A program made the translations under genes and the position numbers. From assembly GCA_026168455.1 (NCBI GenBank), contig CM047431.1:65662668-65726667 (forward strand): DNA of 64,000 nt, written 5' to 3'. The notes under the pieces are model-generated. The model was not told the DNA's origin and did not search any database. It was given only the letters and a program-made list of their open reading frames with translations. The stretch comes from Theocolax elegans (Eukaryota > Arthropoda > Insecta > Hymenoptera > Cerocephalidae). Below, one piece after another: positions 11,420-22,870 of the stretch; the first letter of the stretch is position 1; each line of letters begins with the position of its first letter.

Positions 11420-13377
11420 CTACAGAGAGATAATAACATATTAACATCCGGTCCAAATATTAATGGCATCTCACATAACATACTTGTGAATAAAGGATAC
11501 CAAGGTTGATTAGGCCAATCTGGCACTACCAATATACCCGACGCTCTTTCACGTTTTATTTTCACTAATGATTTCAAAATTAAACTAAATGGTGGAAATG
11601 CATAAAATTTTAAATTTTTCCAACTAATTGAAAATGCATCTATTTTAAAAGCTTCACTATCTGGCATCCATGACAAAAATTTTTTACACTTTCTATTATA
11701 TTTATTTGCAAACAAATCAATTTCAGGTTTACCAAACCTTTTAATAATATCTAAAAAGAATTTATTATTTAATTCCCATTCTGTATCTTCATTTTTTATC
11801 CTGGATAACCTATCTGCTTTATAATTGTCAGAAGATGAAATATAAGAAGCAAATAAAAAATTTTTTCTTAATTCCGCCCACTGCCAAATATCTTTTGCTA
11901 ATTTATTATATTCTACATAACTCACACCTCCCATCTTATTAATGTAAGATATGGCAGTTACATTATCTACTCGAAGTAAAATTTGACTATTCTCAATGCC
12001 TTCTGCCAATTGCTGTAGAGCAAATTTAACTGCTAACAATTCTCTAAAATTTATAGAATACGTTTTTTCATTTTCATTCCAAAATCCAAATATACTATTT
12101 TCATTATTAGTCGCACCCCAACCTGTATCAGAGGCGTCTGTGTAAATTTCTAATGCAAATTCTCTTGTTTTAATCGGATTAACTGACTCCACTAAAGATT
12201 TTTGCCACCATGTTAAATCATCGGTAATAGAACTCGGGATATTCATTTTTGCTTCATAATTATCTTTGTTAAATTTAAGCGCTAATAATTTTATTCTTTC
12301 TAAATTTTTTGTATATAACATACCATATTCTAAGGCAACACAAACAGCAACAAGCGAGCCAATGAGATTAGCAAATTCTCTTATTTTACAAGTTTGTTTT
12401 GACATAAACGAATTTACCAGCTTAATTAATTTCAATCTCTTTTCCTTAGGAATTTCAATTACATAATCTAAAGAATTTATGATAAAACCTAAAAATTTAC
12501 ATTGTTGCAATGGTTTCAAATTACTTTTCTGCCAATTTATTAAAAATCCTAAATTAGATAACAACTGAATCGTTTCCGCAACATTTTCTTCACACAACTC
12601 AAACGTATTCCCTAAACATAAAATATCATCCAAATATATCACTGAAAAATATCCTCTGCTTCTAAGATTTTGAATCACCGGTTTTAAAATTTTTGTAAAT
12701 ATAAAAGGTGCGGATGACAACCCATTTGGCAGACAAGTAAATTGAAATAACTCTCCCAAAAATTCAAATCTCAAAAATTTTCTACTTTCCTTATTAATAG
12801 GCACTAAATAATATGCATCTTGCAAATCAATATTAGCCATAAAATCTCCAGGAAAAACTAAATTCGTAGCTGTTTTAATATTTTCCATTTTAAAATGGTT
12901 AGTATGTACGTACTTGTTTAAATTCTTAAGATTTAAAATAAACCTAAAAGTTCCATCAGATTTTTCTATTAAGAAATATGATGATAAATATTGTTGTCTA
13001 CTTTGCTTACATCTTTCTACAACACCTTTATTTAATAAAGAATTAATAGCCTGTAACATATTTTTCCTTTCTTTAACAGAATTAAATTTTACTATTGGCT
13101 TTTTATTTTGCTTAACGTTTGAATTGAATTGAATTTTAAAACCCCTAATACAATTTAATACAAAATTACTATTTGTTATTTTTTGCCAAACTTTTACATA
13201 ATTCTTTAATCTTCCCGCACTTATACCTACGTCTATTTCTTGTAGTTTTGTTGTGTCCTGTTTTGGAAGCGAGGTTGACCCTGCACTCTGGGGTTGAATG
13301 GCTGCTGCTTGTTTTTGAAAAACAATCTTTGTCGGCCCGGTGAGTTTTGATAAAAATTGCCCGCCTGTGCTTGCCAT
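11350..13377 (-). CDS. DIRS reverse transcriptase / RNase H with Dam-like C-terminal domain
   Basis: 675-residue polyprotein that copies the element RNA into DNA. The RT domain covers about 95-370. Motif A is ANIDLQDAYY (D184), followed by LPNGLSSAPF at about 217-225 and the catalytic VIYLDDI (D250, D251). RNase H covers about 405-525, with IYTDASDTGWG (D414), NFRELLAV (E446), LLRVDN (D471) and KADRLSR (D522), so a complete DEDD set. The segment at about 545-630 has EIDLFA, YAFPPFSLI and ILVVPDWPNQPWYP. This resembles the phage-type Dam methyltransferase domain found in DIRS elements, with FPPF in place of the usual N/DPPY/F/W box. ATG at 13377 has a good context (G at -3, G at +4) and overlaps the Gag frame by 145 nt. 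There is no frameshift or stop, so it appears functional. Confidence 0.94.
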   Translation of the reverse strand: MASTGGQFLSKLTGPTKIVFQKQAAAIQPQSAGSTSLPKQDTTKLQEIDVGISAGRLKNYVKVWQKITNSNFVLNCIRGFKIQFNSNVKQNKKPIVKFNSVKERKNMLQAINSLLNKGVVERCKQSRQQYLSSYFLIEKSDGTFRFILNLKNLNKYVHTNHFKMENIKTATNLVFPGDFMANIDLQDAYYLVPINKESRKFLRFEFLGELFQFTCLPNGLSSAPFIFTKILKPVIQNLRSRGYFSVIYLDDILCLGNTFELCEENVAETIQLLSNLGFLINWQKSNLKPLQQCKFLGFIINSLDYVIEIPKEKRLKLIKLVNSFMSKQTCKIREFANLIGSLVAVCVALEYGMLYTKNLERIKLLALKFNKDNYEAKMNIPSSITDDLTWWQKSLVESVNPIKTREFALEIYTDASDTGWGATNNENSIFGFWNENEKTYSINFRELLAVKFALQQLAEGIENSQILLRVDNVTAISYINKMGGVSYVEYNKLAKDIWQWAELRKNFLFASYISSSDNYKADRLSRIKNEDTEWELNNKFFLDIIKRFGKPEIDLFANKYNRKCKKFLSWMPDSEAFKIDAFSISWKNLKFYAFPPFSLILKSLVKIKRERASGILVVPDWPNQPWYPLFTSMLCEMPLIFGPDVNMLLSLCRSRGHPQAKSLRLIVGRLSPRHS

Positions 13378-14714
13378 GGCCTCTTCGCTGACGGGCCTCC
13401 GTAGTTTAAATTACCTTTATGTTGGAAAGGCAAAGGCTTTTTAGCTTTATTTTGCGTTTTCATTGAAGATCCTACTTTTTCAATCACATTTGATGCTTTT
13501 ATCTTTTCACCAAGATCAGTTCCAAATAAAAATTCATCTGGTTTTGCCTCTTCCAGAACCGTTTTATATTTTTTATCTATTCCTGGCATTAGGAATGCTT
13601 TACGGGATTCCGTTTGTTCAAACATTAATTGATTCGTAAGTTTTGCAGCATCATTAATTTTTTCTATAAAATTAATCTGATCCAAACCATCCTCAGTTTC
13701 ACTCATAACATCCGTCATTAACGAACCCAAAATTGTTAAAATTGATCCGGCTAATTTTTGACGATCCATCATGTAATTGTCTCTTTTGATCGCATTCTCA
13801 TTTAATTTTGCCGATATTTCTAGGTTAAGTTTTGGCGTTTTAAACTCCTCCAAATTCGGATACTTTTTTAACAAATCCTCTTTTTCGTTGTTAGGTAAAC
13901 CCTTAAGGAACCAGTAAGACCATCTTTTGTTAATTGAGGGATGTAATTTCACGTTTGCAGAATTTACTTTTGTAGGATCTGCTCCCAAGGCTTTTTCCAC
14001 CTCTTCATCGAGTTCATGAATATTAACATCCTCATTCTCTTTATTTTGTTCAATATCTTGTTCATCGGTCGGATCTGTAATTTAATATGAGGAGTTTTTT
14101 AAAATTTTTTGTCTCCAATTATCGAAGAGATTTCGTGAAAACAGAAATTATTTGCAAACAATGAAGATAATCATAAGATCAAAAGAGACAAACAGAGCTA
14201 ATATGGCATATCGCGTGTATATGCGCATTAGATTAATTTGATGATATATCCAACTGCCCGCGTTGGCGTATCATAATATTATCTGTCTAATTAAATTATT
14301 TTACATCACTACGTTCTTAGAAATATAGAAAACAACGAAACTGAACAAGTGAAAACAAAAGAGTGAAAGAGAGAGAGAAAACTAAAATAAATATATATAG
14401 TTATATATGACTTGTGTGTACACGTCGGCACACGACTTGTATACTGTTTTTGCCGATATGTCCAACTGCGCGCGTTGGCGAATCGTAAACACATATACAG
14501 CGTCTCTCTCTTTGTATACTTTTCGACCTAGCTTACCTTGATGTATATCTGCGACTGTAACGTGTTCGTTTCTGCCTATCGTTTTAGAACTCTCCCCAGA
14601 CGTCGAACTATCCGATTCATTTTCTTCCATCTGATTAATTTGATTAGATAGTTGTTCTTTTAATTTCTTCACCTCGTCTTGTAACTCACTTATCATTTTC
14701 CTCTTTCTACCCAT
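13233..14714 (-). CDS. DIRS Gag-like protein, two exons
   Basis: Structural protein of the element. Exon 1 is 14714-14537 and exon 2 is 14074-13233; joined they give 339 residues plus stop. The ATG at 14714 has a strong context (A at -3, G at +4). Residues about 5-35 look like a coiled coil (ELQDEVKKLKEQL), followed by a Ser/Glu-rich linker. Exon 2 opens with an acidic stretch, then a largely helical region, and ends in a basic Gln/Asn/Arg/Gly-rich tail that may bind RNA. No CCHC zinc knuckle is visible, as is common in DIRS Gags. The 255-codon frame beginning with GTG at 14000 is only the open part of exon 2; the frame is closed by TAA just above the acceptor, which supports splicing. The 3' end overlaps the RT gene in another frame. 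Confidence 0.82.
14075..14536 (-). other. Predicted 462-nt spliceosomal intron in DIRS gag
   Basis: Donor CATCAAG|GTAAGC at 14537/14536 is close to consensus. The acceptor reads TTAAATTACAG|ATCCG, with AG at 14076-14075. The joined codon is G|AT (Asp) and the frame stays open across the junction, linking two frames that are otherwise separate. Without splicing, exon 1 reads into a stop at 14382 and exon 2 has no upstream ATG. Confidence 0.78.
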
Positions 14715-14767
14715 TCTGAATAATATGAATACTCCAGCGATGTTACCTCCTCAAAAGAGCGAAAAGG

Positions 14768-14894
14768 AATGAAGAAGCACGACACGAGAGCGGTATAGGT
14801 GACTGCGCCAGCGCATGCGCAGCATTTTAAAAACTTTTAATATACTCTAAAGCGCTGTTATTTCCAAGGGGTGGGGGAAACTACATTTGTAATC
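14768..14894 (-). repeat. DIRS right inverted terminal repeat
   Basis: 127 bp inverted partner of 9901-10027. It lies upstream of the Gag start at 14714, so the element promoter is expected here or just inside. I see no convincing TATA box. Confidence 0.95.
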
Positions 14895-15719
14895 TTGAGA
14901 ACGAGGCGAACGAAATATAATCACGTATAAACAGGCTATAAGTCCAAATTTTCAAATTTTTTAGATTTCGTTCCATAGCCGGGGGGATTGAATTCACATG
15001 TATTTTTACACGTATAAACACGTCAAAACCGCCTTAGAAGTCCAAATTTTCAAATTTTTAGATTTCGTTCCATAGCCGGGGTTGAATTCAAATACATTTT
15101 TACACATATAAACACGTATAGACAGGCTAAGGAATCCAAATTTTCAAATTTTTAGATTTCGTTCCATAGCCGGGGTTGAATTCAAATACATTTTTACACA
15201 TATAAACACGTATAGACAGGCTAAGAAGTCCAAATTTTCAAATTTTTAAAATTCGTTCTATAGTCGGGGGGATTGAATTCACATGCATTTTTACACGTAT
15301 AAACACGTATAAACCGGCTGAGAAGTCCGAACTTTCAAATTTTTTAGATTTCGTCCAATACCGGGGGGATTGAATTCAAATACATTTTACACATAAAAAC
15401 ACGTATAGACAGGCTAAGAAGTCCGAATATTCAAATCTTTAGATTTCGTTCCATAGCCGGGGGGATACAATTCACATGCATTTTTACACGTATATACACG
15501 TATAAACCGGCTTAGAAGTCCAAATTTAAAAATTTTTAGATTTCGTTCCATAGCTGGGGGGGATTGAATTCACATGCATTTATCACGTATAAACACGTAT
15601 AAATCGGCTTAGAAGTCCAAATTTTCAAATTTTTAGATTTCGTTCCATAGCCGGGGGGATTAAATTCACATTCATTTTTACACGTATAAACACGTATAAA
15701 CCAGCTAAGAAGTCCGAAT

Positions 15720-18700
15720 TTTCAAATTTTTTAGATTTCGTCCTTTACCGGGGGGATTGAATTCACATGCATTTTTACACGTACAAACACGCATAAACCG
15801 GCTTAGAAGTCCATATTTTCAAATTTGTAGATTTCGTTCCATAGCCGTGGGGATTGAAATCAAATATATTTTTACACGTATAATCACGTATAAACAGGCT
15901 AAGAAGTCCAAATTTTCAAATTTTTTAGATTTCGTTCCATAGCCGGGGGGATTGAATTCACATGTATTTTACACATATAAACACGTATAAACCGCCTTCG
16001 AAGTCCAAATGTTCAAACTTTTAGGATTCGTTCCATAGCCGGGGCGATTGAATTCACATGCATTTTTACACGTATAAACACGTATAATCCGGTTAAAAAT
16101 TCCGACTTTCAAATTTTTAGATTTCGTTCCATAGCCGGGGGATTGAATTCTAACGATATTCTACACGTACAAACACATATAATCCAGCTAAGAAGTCCAA
16201 ATTGTCAAATTTTTAGATATCGTCCAATCCCGGGGGGACTGAATTCGCATGCATATTTACACGTATAAACACGTATAAACCGGCTTAGAATTCGAAATTT
16301 TCAAATTTTTAGATTTCGTTCTATAGTCGGGGGGATTGAATTCGCCTGCATATTTACACCTATAAACACGTATAAACCGGCTAAGAAGTTCAAATTTTTA
16401 AATTTTTAGATTTCGTTCTATAGCGGGGGGATTGAATTTACATGCATTTTTACACGCATAAACACGTATAAACCGACTAAGAAGTCCAAATTTTCAAATT
16501 TTTTTGTTTTCGTTCTATAGCCGGGGTATTGAACTCACATGCATTTTTTCACATATATTCACGTATAAACCTGCTTAGAAGTTCAAATTTTCAATTTTTT
16601 AGATTTCGTTCCATAGCCGGGGTTGGATTCAAATACATTTTTACACATATAAACACGTATAGACAGGTTTAGAAGTCCAAATTTTCAAAGTTTTAGATTT
16701 CGTGCCATAGCCGGGGGGATTGAATTCACATGAATTTTTACACGTATAAACACGTATAACCCGGCTAAGAAGTTCAAATTTTCAAATTTTTAGATTTCGT
16801 TCCTAAGCCGGGGTGGAATTCAAATACATTTTTACACATATAATTACGTATAGACAAGCTAAGAAGTCCAAATTTTCAAAGCTTTAGATTTCGTGCCATA
16901 GCCGGGTGTATTGAATTCACATGCATTTTTACACGTGTAAACACGTATAAACCGGCTTAGAAGCCCAAATTTTCAAATTTTTAGATATCTTTCTGTAGCC
17001 GGGGGGATTCAATTCACATGCATTTTTACACGTATAAACACGTATAAACCGGCTTAGAAGTCCAAATTTTCAAATTTTTAGATTTCGTGCTATAGCCGGG
17101 GGAATGAATTCACATGCATTTTTACACGTATAAACACGTATATACCTGCTTAGAAGTCCAATTTTCAAATTATTAGATTTCGTTCTATAGTCGGGGGGAT
17201 GGAATTCACAAGCATTTTTCACGTAGAAACACGTATAAACAGGCTTAGAAGTCAAAATTTTCAAATTTTTAGATTTCGTTCCATAGCCGGCGTTGAATTC
17301 AAATACATTTTCCACATATAAAAACGTATAGACAGGCTAAGATGTTCAAATTTGAAATTTTTAGATTTCGTTCCATAGACGGGGGATTGAATTCTAATGA
17401 TATTTTAGACGTACAAACACGTATAAACCAGCTAAGAAGTCCGAATTTTCAAATTTTTGAATTAGGTCCATAGCCGGGGGGATTGAATTCACATGCATTT
17501 TTACACGTATAAACACGTATAAACCGGCTTAGAAGTCTGAATTTTCAAATTTTTTAGATATCGTCCAATACCGGGGGGATTGAATTCACATGCATTTTTA
17601 CACGTACAAACACGTATAAACCGGCTTAGAAGTTCAAATTATCAAATTTTTATATTTCGTTCCATAGCCGGGGTTGAATTCAAATACATTTTACACATAT
17701 AAAAACGTATTGACAGGCTAAGAAATTCGAAATTTTTAGATTTCGTTCCATAGACGGGGGATTGAATTCTAATGATATTTTACACGTACAAACACGTATA
17801 AACCGGCTAAGAAGTCCAAATTTTCAAATTTTTAGATTTCGTTCCATAGCCGGGGGGATTGAATTCACATGCATTTATCACGTATAAACACGTATAAACC
17901 GGCTTAGAAGTCCAAATTTAAAATTTTTAGATTTCGTCCAATACCGGGGGGATTGAATTTACATGTATTTTTACACGCACTAACACGTATAAACCGGCTT
18001 AGAAGTTCAAATTTTCAAATTTTTAGATTTCGTCCCATAGCCGGGGTTGAATTCAAATACATTTTACACATAAAAACACGTATAGACAGGCTAAGAAGTC
18101 CGAATATTCAAATTTTTAGATTTCGTTCCATAGCCGGGGGGATACAATTCACATGCATTTTTACACGTATATACACGTATAAACCGGCTTAGAAGTCCGA
18201 ATTTTCAAATTTTTTAGATTTCGTCCTTTACCGGGGGGATTGAATTCACATGCATTTTTACACGTACAAACACGCATAAACCGGCTTAGAAGTCCATATT
18301 TTCAAATTTGTAGATTTCGTTCCATAGCCGTGGGGATTGAAATCAAATATATTTTTACACGTATAATCACGTATAAACAGGCTAAGAAGTCCAAATTTTC
18401 AAATTTTTTAGATTTCGTTCCATAGCCGGGGGGATTGAATTCACATGTATTTTTACACATATAAACACGTATAAACCGCCTTCGAAGTCCAAATGTTCAA
18501 ACTTTTAGGATTCGTTCCATAGCCGGGGCGATTGAATTCACATGCATTTTTACACGTATAAACACGTATAATCCGGTTAAAAATTCCGACTTTCAAATTT
18601 TTAGATTTCGTTCCATAGCCGGGGGATTGAATTCTAACGATATTCTACACGTACAAACACATATAATCCAGCTAAGAAGTCCAAATTGTCAAATTTTTAG

Positions 18701-21700
18701 ATATCGTCCAATCCCGGGGGGACTGAATTCGCATGCATATTTACACGTATAAACACGTATAAACCGGCTTAGAATTCGAAATTTTCAAATTTTTAGATTT
18801 CGTTCTATAGTCGGGGGGATTGAATTCGCATGCATATTTACACCTATAAACACGTATAAACCGGCTAAGAAGTTCAAATTTTTAAATTTTTAGATTTCGT
18901 TCTATAGCGGGGGGATTGAATTTACATGCATTTTTACACGCATAAACACGTATAAACCGACTAAGAAGTCCAAATTTTCAAATTTTTTTGTTTTCGTTCT
19001 ATAGCCGGGGTATTGAACTCAAATGCATTTTTTCACATATATTCACGTATAAACCTGCTTAGAAGTTCAAATTTTCAATTTTTTAGATTTCGTTCCATAG
19101 CCGGGGTTGGATTCAAATACATTTTTACACATATAAACACGTATAGACAGGTTTAGAAGTCCAAATTTTCAAAGTTTTAGATTTCGTGCCATAGCCGGGG
19201 GGATTGAATTCACATGAATTTTTACACGTATAAACACGTATAACCCGGCTAAGAAGTTCAAATTTTCAAATTTTTAGATTTCGTTCCTAAGCCGGGGTGG
19301 AATTCAAATACATTTTTACACATATAATTACGTATAGACAAGCTAAGAAGTCCAAATTTTCAAAGCTTTAGATTTCGTGCCATAGCCGGGTGTATTGAAT
19401 TCACATGCATTTTTACACGTATAAACACGTATAAACCGGCTTAGAAGCCCAAATTTTCAAATTTTTAGATATCGTTCTGTAGCCGGGGGGATTCAATTCA
19501 CATGCATTTTTACACGTATAAACACGTATAAACCGGCTTAGAAGTCCAAATTTTCAAATTTTTAGATTTCGTTCTATAGTCGGGGGGATGGAATTCACAA
19601 GCATTTTTCACGTAGAAACACGTATAAACAGGCTTAGAAGTCCAAATTTTCAAATTTTTAGATTTCGTTCCATAGCCGGCGTTGAATTCAAATACATTTT
19701 CCACATATAAAAACGTATAGACAGGCTAAGATGTTCAAATTTGAAATTTTTAGATGTCGTTCCATAGACGGGGGATTGAATTCTAATGATATTTTAGACG
19801 TACAAACACGTATAAACCAGCTAAGAAGTCCGAATTTTCAAATTTTTTAATTAGGTCCATAGCCGGGGGGATTGAATTCACATGCATTTTTACACGTATA
19901 AACACGTATAAACCGGCTTAGAAGTCCGAATTTTCAAATTTTTTAGATATCGTCCAATACCGGGGGGATTGAATTCACATGCATTTTTACACGTACAAAC
20001 ACGTATAAACCGGCTTAGAAGTTCAAATTATCAAATTTTTAGATTTCGTTCCATAGCCGGGGTTGAATTCAAATACATTTTACACATATAAAAACGTATT
20101 GACTGGCTAAGAAATTCGAAATTTTTAGATTTCGTTCCATAGACGGGGGATTGAATTCTAATGATATTTTACACGTACAAACACGTATAAACCGGCTAAG
20201 AAGTCCAAATTTTCAAATTTTTAGATTTCGTTCCATAGCCGGGGGGATTGAATTCACATGCATTTATCACGTATAAACACGTATAAACCGGCTTAGAAGT
20301 CCAAATTTAAAATTTTTAGATTTCGTCCAATACCGGGGGGATTGAATTTACATGTATTTTTACACGCACTAACACGTATAAACCGGCTTAGAAGTTCAAA
20401 TTTTCAAATTTTTAGATTTCGTCCCATAGCCGGGGTTGAATTCAAATACATTTTACACATAAAAACACGTATAGACAGGCTAAGAAGTCCGAATATTCAA
20501 ATTTTATATTTCGTTACATAGCCGGGGGGATTGAATTCACATTTATTTTTACACGTATAAACACGTATAAACCAGCTAAGAAGTCCGAATTTTCAAATTT
20601 TTTAGATTTCGTCCTTTACCGTGGGGATTGAATTCACATGCATTTTTACACGTACAAACACGCATAAACCGGCTTAGAAGTCCATATTTTCAAATTTGTA
20701 GATTTCGTTCCATAGCCGTGGGGATTGAAATCAAATATATTTTTACACGTATAATCACGTATAAACAGGCTAAGAAGTCCAAATTTTCAAATTTTTTAGA
20801 TTTCGTTCCATAGCCGGGGGGATTGAATTCACATGTATTTTTACACATATAAACACGTATAAACCGCCTTCGAAGTCCAAATGTTCAAACTTTTAGGATT
20901 CGTTCCATAGCCGGGGCGATTGAATTCACATGCATTTTTACACGTATAAACACGTATAATCCGGTTAAAAATTCCGACTTTCAAATTTTTAGATTTCGTT
21001 CCATAGCCGGGGGATTGAATTCTAACGATATTCTACACGTACAAACACATATAATCCAGCTAAGAAGTCCAAATTGTCAAATTTTTAGATATCGTCCAAT
21101 CCCGGGGGGACTGAATTCGCATGCATATTTACACGTATAAACACGTATAAACCGGCTTAGAATTCGAAATTTTCAAATTTTTAGATTTCGTTCTATAGTC
21201 GGGGGGATTGAATTCGCATGCATATTTACACCTATAAACACGTATAAACCGGCTAAGAAGTTCAAATTTTTAAATTTTTAGATATCGTTCTATAGCGGGG
21301 GGATTGAATTTACATGCATTTTTACACGCATAAACACGTATAAACCGACTAAGAAGTCCAAATTTTCAAATTTTTTTGTTTTCGTTCTATAGCCGGGGTA
21401 TTGAACTCACATGCATTTTTTCACATATATTCACGTATAAACCTGCTTAGAAGTTCAAATTTTCAATTTTTTAGATTTCGTTCCATAGCCGGGGTTGGAT
21501 TCAAATACATTTTTACACATATAAACACGTATAGACAGGTTTAGAAGTCCAAATTTTCAAAGTTTTAAATTTCGTGCCATAGCCGGGGGGATTGAATTCA
21601 CATGAATTTTTACACGTATAAACACGTATAACCCGGCTAAGAAGTTCAAATTTTCAAATTTTTAGATTTCGTTCCTAAGCCGGGGTGGAATTCAAATACA

Positions 21701-22870
21701 TTTTTACACATATAATTACGTATAGACAAGCTAAGAAGTCCAAATTTTCAAAGTTTTAGATTTCGTGCCATATCCGGGTGTATTGAATTCACATGCATTT
21801 TTACACGTATAAACACGTATAAACCGGCTTAGAAGCCCAAATTTTCAAATTTTTAGATATCGTTCTGTAGCCGGGGGGATTCAATTCACATGAATTTTTA
21901 CACGTATAAACACGTATAAACCGGCTTAGAAGTCCAAATTTTCAAATTTTTAGATTTCGTGCTATAGCCGGGGGAATGAATTCACATGCATTTTTACACG
22001 TATAAACACGTATATACCTGCTTAGAAGTCCAATTTTCAAATTTTTAGATTTCGTTCTATAGTCGGGGGGATGGAATTCACATGCATTTTACACGTAGAA
22101 ACACGTATAAACAGGCTTAGAAGTCCAAATTTTCAAATTTTTAGATTTCGTTCCATAGCCGGCGTTGAATTCAAATACATTTTTACACATATAAAAACGT
22201 ATAGACAGGCTAAGATGTTCAAATTGGAAATTTTTAGATTTCGTTCCATAGACGGGGGATTGAATTCTAATGATATTTTAGACGTACAAACACATATAAA
22301 CCAGCTAAGAAGTCCGAATTTTCAAATTTTTGAATTAGGTCCATAGCCGGGGGGATTGAATTCACATGCATTTTTACACGTATAAACACGTATAAACCGG
22401 CTTAGAAGTCCGAATTTTCAAATTTTTTAGATATCGTCCAATACCGGGGGGATTGATTTCACATGCATTTTTACACGTACAAACACGTATAAACCGGCTT
22501 AGAAGTTCAAATTATCAAATTTTTAGATTTCGTTCCATAGCCGGGGTTGAATTCAAATACATTTTACACATATAAAAACGTATTGAGAGGCTAAGAAATT
22601 CGAAATTTTTAGATTTCGTTCCATAGACGGGGGATTGAATTCTAATGATATTTTACACGTACAAACACGTATAAACCGGCTAAGAAGTCCAAATTTTCAA
22701 ATTTTTAGATTTCGTTCCATAGCCGGGGGGATTGAATTCACATGCATTTATCACGTATAAACACGTATAAACCGGCTTAGAAGTCCAAATTTAAAATTTT
22801 TAGATTTCGTCCAATACCGGGGGGATGAAATTCACATGCATTTTTACACGTACAAACACGTATAAACCGG
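15720..22870. repeat. Higher-order repeat of satellite A, about 2.4-2.5 kb, three copies
   Basis: The same ordered series of about 25 monomers occurs three times, marked by the diagnostic unit CGTCCTTTACCG and the following CATAGCCGTGGGG unit. The equivalent GAATTCACATG lies at 15757, 18240 and 20628, giving spacings of 2483 and 2388. The 95-bp difference is one monomer: the unit with GTGCTATAGCCGGGGGAATG is present near 17087 and 21958 and absent from the middle copy. Copies are otherwise nearly identical base for base, which implies recent unequal exchange. Confidence 0.9.

Larger units (their letters stand above)
9826..14921 (-). mobile_element. Complete DIRS-type tyrosine-recombinase retrotransposon
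   Basis: An element of about 5.1 kb whose genes read right to left: Gag (two exons), RT/RNase H with a Dam-like domain, tyrosine recombinase, then an internal complementary region. It has the DIRS hallmarks. The terminal repeats are inverted (9901-10027 and 14768-14894). The internal complementary region (10104-10222) is the reverse complement of the two outer ends joined. There is a tyrosine recombinase instead of a DDE integrase, and no target-site duplication. All three reading frames are open and catalytic residues are present, so it looks young and possibly autonomous. DIRS elements are thought to make a circular DNA that the recombinase inserts by crossover; the ends seen here fit that model. 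Gene order and ICR separate it from Ngaro-type elements, which carry split direct repeats. Confidence 0.95.

Noticed and set aside
13233..14000. Gag starting at the GTG at 14000
   Set aside because: GTG is not a likely eukaryotic start, and the frame is open up to the splice acceptor at 14074. The spliced model with ATG at 14714 explains it better.
14309..14494. Minus-strand 61-codon frame in the DIRS leader
   Set aside because: Lies in the predicted gag intron and overlaps the unspliced read-through of exon 1. Low-complexity, no domain.
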